Of a stretch of 64,000 nucleotides of DNA, positions 1 to 8,461 are shown piece after piece. The position numbers were made by a program, and so were the translations under genes. This DNA comes from Nostoc commune NIES-4072. Its GTDB lineage: Bacteria; Cyanobacteriota; Cyanobacteriia; Cyanobacteriales; Nostocaceae. The stretch spans positions 2,438,924 through 2,502,923 of the forward strand of contig NZ_BDUD01000001.1 in the NCBI RefSeq assembly GCF_003113895.1, given 5' to 3'. A model generated the notes under the pieces. The model was not told the DNA's origin and did no database searches. It saw only the letters and a list, made by a program, of their open reading frames with translations. Within the stretch, counting starts at the first letter, position 1; each line of letters begins with the position of its first letter.

Positions 1-1
1 G

Positions 2-64
2 ATTCCCATTCTGTTTACAATATCTGTTTTATTAGGGGCGATCGCATTTCCTGGATTTGGATAA
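2..64 (+). CDS. C-terminal end of a membrane protein (partial)
   Basis: An open frame enters from the left edge and ends at a TAA at 62-64. The last 20 residues are hydrophobic and glycine-rich (VLLGAIAFPGFG at the end), like the final membrane helix of an integral membrane protein. Too little is left to name a family. A HIP1 site lies inside it, as is common in cyanobacterial genes. Confidence 0.45.
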   Translation: MPILFTISVLLGAIAFPGFG

Positions 65-87
65 ATTTACAAAACGCACAAGTACAA

Positions 88-115
88 GACGCGATTCATC
101 GCGTCTCTACAAGGG
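88..115 (+). repeat. REP-like palindrome followed by TCTACAAGGGG
   Basis: The palindrome GACGCGATTCATCGCGTC is followed by TCTACAAGGGG. The same unit recurs at 400-417 (opposite orientation, inside the RAYT gene) and at 929-955. A relative is tandemly doubled at 4850-4905. The position beside a RAYT gene fits a REP substrate of that transposase. Confidence 0.75.
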
Positions 116-168
116 GGAATGGGGTGGTTGTTTGCGATGGGCTATGCCCCGCCGTAGGCATCACATTC

Positions 169-813
169 CTAATTGATTGGGTTATTGATAATATATTGTC
201 TGATTTTATCGAGGGCGAATTCATCACGAATTATGTTGTCATGGAACCTTCCTTGCCATCTAAAACCTTCATAAATTTGATTAATTTCAAATGTACATCG
301 TCCTTTGTACCACCTAACAATTTTAGAAAGGGAATTTTTAGACAACATCGGGTTAAACAACCCAGTAACCCCACCCCGTTGATCATCCCCCCTTGTAGAG
401 ACGCGATTCATCGCGTCTTCTTCTTGTATTTGATTCATCACGCCTTCTTCTCGTATTTGATTCATCGCGTCTTCTTCCTGTATTTGATTCATCACGCCTT
501 CTTCTCGTATTTGATTAATAATCAAAATCCCATGAATATGATTAGGCATGACGCAAAACGAATCTATCTGGCAATTAGAAAAATGATTAGGAATCTCGTA
601 CCACACTTTCTGAGCAATTTCTCCAATTTGTGATAGCTGCATTTCACCCTGTACAACCTCACCAAAAAAGCATTTTTTACCGTCGGTGCAAATAGTAACG
701 AAATATCCAGCATTACTGGCATAACTCCATGCTGGCAAACGGGTTGAATCAATTCGATATTTACCTTTGTATTTGGGTTTGTTGTTTTTTGGTTGAGGAG
801 CGTAATTATTCAT
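169..813 (-). CDS. REP-associated tyrosine transposase (RAYT, IS200-like Y1 family)
   Basis: This 214-residue protein has the Y1/HUH single-strand transposase layout. There is an N-terminal YFVTICT strand (res 37-43), the metal-binding HxH motif in MPNHIHGILI (His92, His94), and a C-terminal KIRQYIINNP helix whose Tyr207 is the likely nucleophile. RAYTs act on REP palindromes, and such palindromes lie 64 bp beyond its 3' end, inside it and 115 bp upstream. Residues 100-135 are four copies of a 9-residue unit (NQIREEGVM/NQIQEEDAM), followed by AMNRVSTRGD, which is the in-frame translation of the REP unit. The family usually has a short loop here. The 3' end runs into another dispersed repeat (138-165) and the usual tail after NNP is missing. 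Activity is uncertain, although all catalytic residues are present. Confidence 0.82.
   Translation of the reverse strand: MNNYAPQPKNNKPKYKGKYRIDSTRLPAWSYASNAGYFVTICTDGKKCFFGEVVQGEMQLSQIGEIAQKVWYEIPNHFSNCQIDSFCVMPNHIHGILIINQIREEGVMNQIQEEDAMNQIREEGVMNQIQEEDAMNRVSTRGDDQRGGVTGLFNPMLSKNSLSKIVRWYKGRCTFEINQIYEGFRWQGRFHDNIIRDEFALDKIRQYIINNPIN
400..512. repeat. REP palindrome plus four 27-bp direct repeats inside the RAYT ORF
   Basis: Bases 400-417 are the REP palindrome GACGCGATTCATCGCGTC. From 405 the sequence continues as four 27-bp units (405-431, 432-458, 459-485, 486-512) that begin GATTCATC and end TCGTATTT or similar. The unit alternates between GCGTC and ACGCC versions. Because 27 is divisible by three, the RAYT reading frame stays open. 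Confidence 0.85.
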
Positions 814-928
814 GATTACATCTTTAATTGATACAAAAATTTACGTAATTATTGCTTTGTATTGATGTAATTGCCAACCCAAAAAACTCGGAATTATTCG
901 CGCTATGTAAATGATGGGAAGGAAGAAA

Positions 929-955
929 ACGCGATGAATCGCGTCTCTACAAGGG
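929..955 (+). repeat. REP-like unit
   Basis: ACGCGATGAATCGCGTC followed by TCTACAAGGGG is the same unit as at 88-115. It sits 115 bp upstream of the RAYT start codon, so copies bracket the transposase gene. Confidence 0.7.
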
Positions 956-1364
956 GCGATCGCAAAAACGATGCCTGCGGCGGGCTATGCCTACGCTTTT
1001 TTGCTAATTCTGCAAACATTATTAATTGGCGTAAATGCCGAAAACCGCCTTCAGCAAGGAGACTCACCAATCGAGATTTTAATCTGGATGATTAACTAGT
1101 GTATTCCAGTCCTGAAACAAGCCAGCAGTTTCCAAGAAAAACAGAAAAAGAGCCTGTTACCCAAACATCGCCATTCTGAGGATCAATAATATTACAAACC
1201 CCTCTTTGCTTGCAGAGAAGGGCTGTAGCTATATCTAAGATTAATCTAATAATAAAAACCTCTCCCTGGTTTTACTACGCAAAACCGTCCCTCTCCGACT
1301 CGGAGGGGGACAGACTTGAACTTTAGTTCAAGGCAGGAAGAGGTTAATCAAACTCATGTTTGTT

Positions 1365-1565
1365 CAGAACACAAGTCCATTCGTCCAGAACACAAGTCCA
1401 TTCGTCCAGAACACAAGTCCATTCGTCCAGAACACAAGTCCATTCGTCCAGAACACAAGTCCATTCGTCCAGAACACAAGTCCATTCGTTCAGAACACAA
1501 GTCCATTCGTTCAGAACACAAGTCCATTCGTTCAGAACACAAGTCCATTCGTCCAGAACACAAGT
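1365..1565 (+). repeat. 21-bp tandem repeat array, ten copies
   Basis: There are nine full units and one partial unit of CAGAACACAAGTCCATTCGT plus C/T. The only visible variation is C or T at the unit boundary. As 21 is a multiple of 3, several frames stay open through it and give false repetitive ORFs (for example VQNTSPF repeats). There is no ribosome-binding site and no plausible protein. A second, unrelated 21-bp array is at 54125-54340. Confidence 0.9.
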
Positions 1566-1820
1566 TTTTTATCGTATAATTACTGAGCTTTTTTCTCACT
1601 AGAAGTTTCCAAATGGAATGATTCACCAAGCATCTGGGGAATTCTGGAGGTAGAAATAGAAAATCAAATTAAAACTTTTTAATTTTTTTGAATAATTTTT
1701 GCAATCTCTGAATATTATGTGGTATAATTTTAAAAAATTTGTGTAAATTTCTGCTACTTATAAGAAGTTGTTCTCTATTCAAGTATGCTGTTGATTAGCG
1801 ATTGTAACCAACTTTTTAAC

Positions 1821-1920
1821 GTATCCGCTCAATAAATCGGGGCAAACTACCAGTTCAGGAACGAGTTTACGCATTTGAGCCTTGTTACTGAGCGATTTAC
1901 CCCGGATTATTGAGCGGTTA
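1821..1920. repeat. 100-bp inverted-repeat (MITE-like) element
   Basis: The left arm CCGCTCAATAAATCGGGG pairs with a right arm whose reverse complement is CCGCTCAATAATCCGGGG. The arms continue imperfectly for about 25 bp and are preceded by GTAT/GTAA. No coding capacity. It looks like a short non-autonomous element or a strong foldback. Transposition is inferred only from the terminal symmetry. Confidence 0.55.
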
Positions 1921-2058
1921 CAAAACCACTCTAAGTAGAAGATGCGCCATTTATTCGAACTACCTATCTAGGGTTTCTCCCCGGTGGCAGGGCTACTCAT
2001 AGATGACACCTCTGCCAGCGAATATCTCTGAATCAAACTTATAACCAAGAGGATTGAT

Positions 2059-4599
2059 ATGGCAGACATTATTGGAGACAACAGGAATAACACTTTAATT
2101 GGTACCTTTGAGAATGACGCTATCCTTGGTCTGGGCGGTGATGATAACCTCTTTGGTCGGGGCGGCAATGATGACCTCTTGGGTGGGACTGGCAATGACT
2201 CGCTTAATGGCGAGGACGGCAATGACCTTCTCAATGGTGACGAGGGCGACAACACCCTGCTTGGTGGGTTTGGCGATGATGTCCTCCTTGGTGGATCTGG
2301 CAATGACCTGCTTGATGGCGAGCAGGATGACGATCAACTCCTTGGCAGAGGCGGTGACGACACCCTGCTTGGTGGGTTCGGTAATGATGCTTTCCTTGCT
2401 GGAGCTGGCAATGACCTTCTCGAAGGCGGGGACGGAAATGACCAACTCGCTGGAGAAGACGGTAAAGACCAACTCTTTGGCGGGGAAGGGGTTGACACGC
2501 TCAATGGCGGGGCTGACGATGACCAGCTTGATGGCGAGAATGGCAATGACAACTTGATTGGTCAGGCTGGCGATGACACTCTCCTTGGCGGGGCTGGCAA
2601 TGACCGACTCGAAGGAGGGGACGGGGATGACCAAATCTTTGGTGGGACTGGCAATGATACTGCTGACTATTCAAATACCACTGCTGATGTCACCGTTAAC
2701 CTAGTGACTGGAACTGCCAGTGGAGGGGCTGGGAATGATGTCCTATTTAATATCGAACAAGTCTTTGGTTCTGGTTTCAACGATTCCCTAACTGGCGGGC
2801 GCGGTAATGACACCCTCTTTGGTAGAGGTGGCAATGACCTGCTTGATGCTGGAGTTGGCAATGACGTGCTTGATGGCGAGGAAGGCAACGATATTGTCCG
2901 TGGTGGGGCTGGCGATGACATCTTGCGTGGTGGGACTGGCAATAACCAACTCTTGGGTGGAGATGGTGTTGATACTGTTGATTATTTAAGTGCCACTGCC
3001 GGAGTCACGATTAACCTTGCCACTGGAACCGCTACAGGGCAGGGCAGGAATGATGTCCTGTTGGAGATTGAAAGAATCGTTGGTTCTAGGTTCAATGACA
3101 CCATCTTTGGCGGAGCTGGCAATGACTTCTTCCTCAGTGGTGGGGACGGGAATGACTCTATCAATGGTGGGGCTGGTAATGACCGCCTCTTTGGCGATAA
3201 CGGCAATGACACCCTCCTTGGCGGGACTAACGACGACTTTATCAATGGCGGGAACGGCAATGACTCCCTGCTTGGCGGTAGCGGCATTGACATCCTGCTT
3301 GGTGGGGCTGGCAATGACATTCTGCTTGGTGAGGATGGGAATGACTCTCTCATTAGTAGAGAAGGCAATGATACCCTGCTAGGCGGCAACGGCAATGACA
3401 TTCTGCTTGGTGGAGACGGGGATGACCAACTTCAAGGTGGAGGCGGGGATGACCAACTCTTTGGTGGAACTGGTGTTGATACTGCTGATTATTTAAATGC
3501 CACTGCTGGAGTCACGGTTGACCTTAGCACTGGAACTGCCAGTGGGGGAGATGGGAATGATGTCCTATTCAATATCGAGCAAGTCTTTGGTTCTAGTTTT
3601 AACGACTCCCTGATTGGAGGAGGCAACAGTGATACTCTCTTTGGCAGAGGCGGCAATGACACCTTGCTTGGTGGGGATAGCCATGACTTTCTTGATGGTC
3701 AGGAAGGTAATGACCTCGTCTTGGGCGACGATGGGAATGACAGCCTGTTTGGTGGGGCTGGCAATGACCAAATCGAAGGGGGAGAAGGCGATGACACCCT
3801 CCGTGGCGGGGTCGGCAATGACACTCTCCTTGGAGGGCCTGGAAATGATGTCCTCATAGGCGTTGATACTAACGGTTCTGATTCTCCTGGATTAGGGGAG
3901 ATTGATATCCTAACTGGAGGGCCTGGGGAAGATCAGTTCTTACTTGGAGATGCTACTAATGTCTTTTATGACGATAACAACGGTGGAAGTAGTGGTTTGG
4001 CAGACTACGCTACCATCAGTGGCTTCAACTCCAACGAAGATACAATCCAGCTCAAAGGAACACTGGGAGACTATCGCTTGCAGACTGTGGGAGCCGATAC
4101 AAGCGTATTTTTGGACAAATCAGGGGGAGAGCTAGATGAACTCATTGGTGTTGTGCAAGCGTCGTCTTTGAGGCTTGATAGTGACGACTTCCTGTTCTAC
4201 GAAAAAGAAGATGCTCGACAAGGAACAAACAACACACTAGCCACTGCTGAGCAGCTAGGTACTTTAACATCAGGTTCAGAAGTTAATACCTCTGCTCAAC
4301 TGGCAACACTTCCAGGGAACAATCCTGATTTCGACTTTTTCACATTTTCTTTAGCTAACCCAGGAACTGTGGCTATCAGCACGTCGAATTATAACGGTCT
4401 CTTTCCAGTTCTCGGCCTATTTAATAGTGCCGGGAACTTACAGAATTCTAGTACTTCTCAATCAATCACCGCTTCACTAGGGGCAGGTACTTACTCCATT
4501 TCAGTAAGTGATTTTGATTATTTCCCACAAAATGGCGGGACTTTCAGTTCTGGCTCTTTTAATCCTGGTTCTTATACGCTAGAAGTCACTGTAGCCTAA
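2059..4599 (+). CDS. Large RTX (hemolysin-type Ca2+-binding) secreted protein
   Basis: This 846-residue acidic protein is almost entirely GGxGNDxLxG nonapeptide repeats (about res 10-640), the calcium-binding beta-roll of type I-secreted proteins. Three longer inserts (about res 201-245, 307-350 and 478-520) share the pattern TADVTVNLVTGTASGG then GNDVLFNIEQVFGS, which is typical of cyanobacterial RTX proteins. After the roll, DYATISGFNSNEDTIQL (about res 652-668) matches the usual RTX C-terminal segment. The last 120 residues look like a PPC-type beta domain (FDFFTFSLANPGTVAIS). There is no Sec signal peptide, as expected for type I export, and no transporter is nearby. The start has AGAGG a few bases upstream. 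No catalytic domain is visible, so an S-layer, adhesin or extracellular role is inferred only. Confidence 0.88.
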   Translation: MADIIGDNRNNTLIGTFENDAILGLGGDDNLFGRGGNDDLLGGTGNDSLNGEDGNDLLNGDEGDNTLLGGFGDDVLLGGSGNDLLDGEQDDDQLLGRGGDDTLLGGFGNDAFLAGAGNDLLEGGDGNDQLAGEDGKDQLFGGEGVDTLNGGADDDQLDGENGNDNLIGQAGDDTLLGGAGNDRLEGGDGDDQIFGGTGNDTADYSNTTADVTVNLVTGTASGGAGNDVLFNIEQVFGSGFNDSLTGGRGNDTLFGRGGNDLLDAGVGNDVLDGEEGNDIVRGGAGDDILRGGTGNNQLLGGDGVDTVDYLSATAGVTINLATGTATGQGRNDVLLEIERIVGSRFNDTIFGGAGNDFFLSGGDGNDSINGGAGNDRLFGDNGNDTLLGGTNDDFINGGNGNDSLLGGSGIDILLGGAGNDILLGEDGNDSLISREGNDTLLGGNGNDILLGGDGDDQLQGGGGDDQLFGGTGVDTADYLNATAGVTVDLSTGTASGGDGNDVLFNIEQVFGSSFNDSLIGGGNSDTLFGRGGNDTLLGGDSHDFLDGQEGNDLVLGDDGNDSLFGGAGNDQIEGGEGDDTLRGGVGNDTLLGGPGNDVLIGVDTNGSDSPGLGEIDILTGGPGEDQFLLGDATNVFYDDNNGGSSGLADYATISGFNSNEDTIQLKGTLGDYRLQTVGADTSVFLDKSGGELDELIGVVQASSLRLDSDDFLFYEKEDARQGTNNTLATAEQLGTLTSGSEVNTSAQLATLPGNNPDFDFFTFSLANPGTVAISTSNYNGLFPVLGLFNSAGNLQNSSTSQSITASLGAGTYSISVSDFDYFPQNGGTFSSGSFNPGSYTLEVTVA

Positions 4600-4734
4600 A
4601 GACAAATGGTACTAAGAAAAGCGAAACAATTGCCAATTAAGAAGTTTGCAGCTGTTTACGTAATTCTTGTCGAGGTTTTGTCATCAAGGGATAAGCTTTG
4701 GGGCGGCGTTAATGAGTTGTAAAAATTGAGAGTA

Positions 4735-4767
4735 AGATCCCCGACTTCTTAGAGAAGTCGGGGATCT
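4735..4767. terminator. Hairpin terminator downstream of the RTX gene
   Basis: AGATCCCCGACTTCTT pairs with AAGTCGGGGATCT across a short loop and is followed by TTCTTATT. It is placed like a terminator, but almost the same palindrome occurs at 62599-62627, so it is also a dispersed repeat. Confidence 0.6.
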
Positions 4768-4805
4768 TTCTTATTGTTCACGACTGATTTAGGACTACTA
4801 TATAG

Positions 4806-4933
4806 CAATACGGTTCAGTTAAGGGCTAATTGTACAAAATTGGGTTTTCGAGACGCGATAAATCGCCGTATCTACAAGAGACGCGATAAATCGCCGTATC
4901 TACAAGTGTTTTGGTCTTATCTGAACTGTATTG
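4806..4933. mobile_element. 128-bp MITE-like element carrying two tandem REP-like units
   Basis: The terminal inverted repeats are CAATACGGTTCAGTTAA (left) and, read from the other end, CAATACAGTTCAGATAA (right), 15 of 17 matching. Between them lie two exact 28-bp tandem units starting GAGACGCGATAAATCGCC (4850-4877, 4878-4905). Solo ends of the same type occur near 13041 and 17693. Non-coding. Confidence 0.65.
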
Positions 4934-5210
4934 TATTAATTGTTTGTTTTATTCTTCAATCAACTCAAAATTAACCCGTTCATAAATATCACGCAAGGCA
5001 ATTTGAAAATCGATAGAATCTAAGACTAAAATAGCGCTTATCTGTTTGTAAAACCATATTAATTAACCCATAGAATGGGGGAATGAGTCTGTTATCAATA
5101 GCGTAACGTACCCGAAAGATAGCGAAAATAAATATTTTTGTTATACAAATACAGTTGCAGACAATGTAACAATAGCGATCGCAAGCCAATACTTTTAGCC
5201 ATACCCACCA

Positions 5211-6260
5211 GTGAACGCCCCTACCAACATCTCTGCACAAACTCAGAATCGCAAAGCCGATCACATTCGGATCTGTTTAGAAGAAGATGTTCAGTCTCAC
5301 CAAATCACCAATGGACTGGAACGTTATCGCTTCACCCATTCTTGCTTACCCGAACTCAACCACAGCGATATTGATATTAGTACAACTTTCCTGGGGAAAC
5401 ACCTTGGCGCACCCTTGTTAATTTCTTCCATGACTGGCGGAACAGAACAAGCCGCAATCATTAATCAACGTTTGGCCCAAGTCGCCCAACACTACAAAAT
5501 TGCAATGGGTGTCGGTTCCCAGCGCGTAGCAGTAGAAAAACCCCAAGTAGCTGATACTTTTGCTGTTCGCAAGTATGCGCCCGATGTTCTGCTATTTGCG
5601 AACTTGGGCGCTGTGCAACTTAACTATAAGTACGGTTTAGATGAATGTTTGCGTGTAGTTGACATTCTAGAGGCTGATGCCTTGATTTTACACATTAACC
5701 CTCTACAAGAGTGCATTCAACCCAAAGGTGATACTAATTTTAAGGGTTTGCTTGACAAGATTTCTAAATTATGCTTTAAATTGCCAGTACCAGTAATTGC
5801 CAAGGAAGTAGGTAACGGCATTTCAGCAGCGATCGCCAACCAACTCATCGCCGCCGGAGTAGCAGCAATTGATGTGGCTGGTGCGGGTGGTACTTCTTGG
5901 GCAAAAGTAGAAAGTGAACGGGCAGAAAATCCCTTGCAACGTCGCTTAGGGAAAACTTTTGCCGATTGGGGTTTACCGACGGCAGAGTGTATTACAACTA
6001 TTAGAGCGATCGCTCCAAATGTACCTTTAATTGCTTCGGGAGGTTTGCGTCATGGACTGGATATTGCAGCTGCGATCGCCTTGGGAGCAGATATAGCTGG
6101 TTTAGCCATGCCTTTTTTGCAAGCAGCAGCAACATCAGAGACAGCAGTTGCGGAACTGGCTGAAGTATTAATTGCCGAAATCACCACGGTATTATTCTGC
6201 ACTGGCAACGCTACCTTATATCAGTTAAAGCACTCTGATAGTTTACAGCGCATAGAATAG
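5211..6260 (+). CDS. fni: Type 2 isopentenyl-diphosphate delta-isomerase (FMN-dependent)
   Basis: This protein interconverts isopentenyl and dimethylallyl diphosphate, the entry step to carotenoids, phytol and quinone side chains. It is 349 residues, normal for the family. It shows an early RKADHIRIC segment, [11 protein letters not shown] (about res 73-83), GVGSQR and [17 protein letters not shown] (about res 162) carries the conserved Asn/Gln region, and [18 protein letters not shown] and ASGGLRHG bind FMN and phosphate in the TIM barrel. The start is GTG at 5211; the next possible starts would cut conserved sequence. Cyanobacteria use this type instead of type 1 isomerase. The gap to sppA is filled with short tandem repeats. 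Confidence 0.95.
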   Translation: MNAPTNISAQTQNRKADHIRICLEEDVQSHQITNGLERYRFTHSCLPELNHSDIDISTTFLGKHLGAPLLISSMTGGTEQAAIINQRLAQVAQHYKIAMGVGSQRVAVEKPQVADTFAVRKYAPDVLLFANLGAVQLNYKYGLDECLRVVDILEADALILHINPLQECIQPKGDTNFKGLLDKISKLCFKLPVPVIAKEVGNGISAAIANQLIAAGVAAIDVAGAGGTSWAKVESERAENPLQRRLGKTFADWGLPTAECITTIRAIAPNVPLIASGGLRHGLDIAAAIALGADIAGLAMPFLQAAATSETAVAELAEVLIAEITTVLFCTGNATLYQLKHSDSLQRIE

Positions 6261-6265
6261 GTAAA

Positions 6266-6342
6266 TAGGTCATTTGTCATTTGTCCTTTGTCATTTGTAA
6301 ATGCCCAATTCCCAATTCCCAATTCCCAATAACTAATAACTA
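6266..6342 (+). repeat. Heptanucleotide STRR tract between fni and sppA
   Basis: The gap consists of heptad runs: GTCATTT/GTCCTTT, then AATTCCC four times, then AATAACT/AACTAAT. The last run abuts the ATG of sppA, so no Shine-Dalgarno is visible there. Confidence 0.85.
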
Positions 6343-8178
6343 ATGCGTAATTTTATCAAACAAACTTTTGCTAGTTTAGTTGGCACTTTACTAGGACTAA
6401 TTATTTTCGGTGGTCTGGGAACCACTGGATTATTCTTGCTGATATTGGCTGCTACTTCTTCTAAAGATACTGGGCCAAATGTGAAAGATAAGTCAGTGTT
6501 GGTTTTTGACTTATCGATGAAAATCACTGATAGCGAACCTAGTTCTGGCGAACTGTTTCAAAACACATTATCAGGTGTAGATGACGATAGGATGGCACTC
6601 CGCAAAGTTGTGGAAACTTTGGAAAAGGCGCGGCGCGATCCGCGAATTGTCGGAATCTATTTGGATGCAACAAGCACAAGCCAAGCTGGTAACGTTGGCT
6701 ATGCCTCTCTGAAAGAAATTCGGAAAGCGCTAGAGGAGTTTCGCGCTGCGGGGAAAAAGATTATCGCTTATGGTAGTGATTGGAGTGAAAAGGAATATTA
6801 CCTTAGTTCAGTGGCAGATTCCATTGTACTTAATCCTCTAGGAATGATGGAAATCAACGGCTTGAGTTCGCAACCGATGTTTTTAGCAGGTGCATTGCAG
6901 AAATATGGCATTGGTGTTCAAGTCGTGCGGGTGGGAAAATTTAAGGGCGCAGTTGAACCGTTTATCCTCAAAAAGTTGAGTCCAGAAAACCGCGAACAAA
7001 CTCAAAAATTGTTGGATGATGTTTGGGGAGAGTGGCGCACTACTGTAGGCGCAAGTCGGAAAATTGAACCTAAGCAGTTGCAAGCGATCGCAGATAGTCA
7101 GGCGCTACTCGAAGCTACACAAGCCAAAACTAGCGGTTTAATTGATCAAGTCCAATACCGTGATGAAGTGGTAACTGACCTGAAAAAATTGACAGATAGC
7201 GATAAAGACGACAAAACATTCCGACAAATTACCCTGAATAGTTATGCAGAAGTTTCTGGCAAATCTTTGGGTGTAGAACGTAGTTCAAAAAATGAAATTG
7301 CCGTTGTTTATGCTGAAGGTGAGATTGTCGATGGTAAAGGAGAAGATGGGCAAGTAGGAGGCGATCGCTTTGCTAAAATCTTCAAGAAACTCCGACAAGA
7401 TAAAGATGTAAAAGCTGTTGTATTACGAATTAATAGTCCTGGTGGTAGCGCTACCGCAGCTGAAGTCATGCAACGAGAGGTGAAATTAACTCGTGAAGCG
7501 AAACCGGTTGTAGTGTCAATGGGTGATGTAGCCGCCTCTGGTGGTTATTGGATTGCTAGCGACTCTAACCGGATTTTTGCCGAACCAAATACCATTACAG
7601 GTTCAATCGGTGTATTTGGGTTGCTGTTCAATGGTGCAAAGCTAGCGAGTGATAACGGCATCACCTGGGACTCGGTGAAAACTGGAACCTATGCTGATAG
7701 TCAAACAGTTTCGCGTCCGAAATCGCCTCAAGAGTTGGCAATTTATCAACGTAGTGTGAACCGAATTTATGATATGTTTCTGAATAAAGTTTCTCAAGGT
7801 CGGAAACTCCCAGAACAAAAAGTAGCAGAGATTGCCCAAGGACGGGTTTGGTCTGGTGTGGCGGCCAAGGAAATTGGTTTGGTTGATGAAATTGGCGGGT
7901 TGAATAGTGCGATCGCTTATGCTGCCAAGCAAGCAAAACTAGGAGAAGATTGGGAAGTGCAAGAATATCCTCGCACTAACAGTTTCGGAGAACGGTTTTT
8001 TGGACGTGCAACTGAAGAGGTGCGGACTGCTTTAGGAATTGAGGGGACGCAACTCCAACAATCTAATCCCCTCATCAATGAATTCCAAAAGTTGCAACAA
8101 GAAATCGGAATTCTGCAAAAGATGAACGATCCACAAGGGGTTTACGCCCGTTTGCCTTTCAACTTGAAGATTGATTGA
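6343..8178 (+). CDS. sppA: Signal peptide peptidase SppA, long (67K-type) form
   Basis: This membrane serine protease degrades cleaved signal peptides. In cyanobacteria a homologue has been linked to antenna and light acclimation. It has 611 residues and two ClpP-like domains, as in E. coli SppA. There is one N-terminal membrane helix (about res 10-38). The general-base lysine is in VGKFKGAVEPF (Lys201, first domain) and the nucleophile in DVAASGGYW (Ser399, second domain). GSIGVFGLLF follows, as in the family. Both catalytic residues are in place, so it should be active. It lies 82 bp after fni on the same strand with repeats between and is followed by a hairpin. Confidence 0.95.
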   Translation: MRNFIKQTFASLVGTLLGLIIFGGLGTTGLFLLILAATSSKDTGPNVKDKSVLVFDLSMKITDSEPSSGELFQNTLSGVDDDRMALRKVVETLEKARRDPRIVGIYLDATSTSQAGNVGYASLKEIRKALEEFRAAGKKIIAYGSDWSEKEYYLSSVADSIVLNPLGMMEINGLSSQPMFLAGALQKYGIGVQVVRVGKFKGAVEPFILKKLSPENREQTQKLLDDVWGEWRTTVGASRKIEPKQLQAIADSQALLEATQAKTSGLIDQVQYRDEVVTDLKKLTDSDKDDKTFRQITLNSYAEVSGKSLGVERSSKNEIAVVYAEGEIVDGKGEDGQVGGDRFAKIFKKLRQDKDVKAVVLRINSPGGSATAAEVMQREVKLTREAKPVVVSMGDVAASGGYWIASDSNRIFAEPNTITGSIGVFGLLFNGAKLASDNGITWDSVKTGTYADSQTVSRPKSPQELAIYQRSVNRIYDMFLNKVSQGRKLPEQKVAEIAQGRVWSGVAAKEIGLVDEIGGLNSAIAYAAKQAKLGEDWEVQEYPRTNSFGERFFGRATEEVRTALGIEGTQLQQSNPLINEFQKLQQEIGILQKMNDPQGVYARLPFNLKID

Positions 8179-8208
8179 TATCATTACCTGATCTATCCAA
8201 CAATCACA

Positions 8209-8238
8209 ACAATGCCCTTGCGATCGTAAGGGTATTGT
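8209..8238 (+). terminator. Hairpin after sppA
   Basis: ACAATGCCCTT and AAGGGTATTGT pair around a GCGATCGT loop with one mismatch, 31 bp after the sppA stop. The T-tract is weak (TCATTAAT), so termination strength is uncertain. Confidence 0.5.
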
Positions 8239-8461
8239 CATTAATATTCTCTAAGTGATACTGAGGAAACATCCAAATCGAACCAAAACAACCGAAAATG
8301 AATTGAACTGCGATTAAGCTACTTTTCTTTGTCCGATGGTTAAGGAACTCCAAAAATAAATTATCCAATTTCTGCACTTCACTACGACTTTCCCTCCCCC
8401 CGCTCCCTGCTCCCTGCCCCCCTGCCTCTCTTAAGGATGCTCTGGTTTGTTAGAGACAATG

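Larger units (their letters stand above)
814..2058. other. Repeat-rich intergenic region, no supported gene
   Basis: No ORF here looks like a protein. It holds a REP-like unit (929-955), a GCGATGCCTGCGGCGGGC-type palindrome (about 968-998), a ten-copy 21-bp tandem array (1365-1565) and a 100-bp inverted-repeat element (1821-1920). The last 140 bp are presumably the promoter and leader of the RTX gene at 2059. Confidence 0.6.

Noticed and set aside
1365..1565. CRISPR array
   Set aside because: Units are contiguous with no variable spacers, and no cas genes are in the window. The same applies to 54125-54340.
1316..1629. Repetitive ORFs on both strands (VQNTSPF, EHKSIRP, CSGRMDL repeats)
   Set aside because: They come from the 21-bp tandem DNA repeat, which is open in several frames at once; no ribosome-binding site or non-repeat protein part.
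1968..3859. Many overlapping frames inside the large RTX gene
   Set aside because: They are shadows of the repeated GGxGND codons; only the 2059-4599 frame has a meaningful protein.
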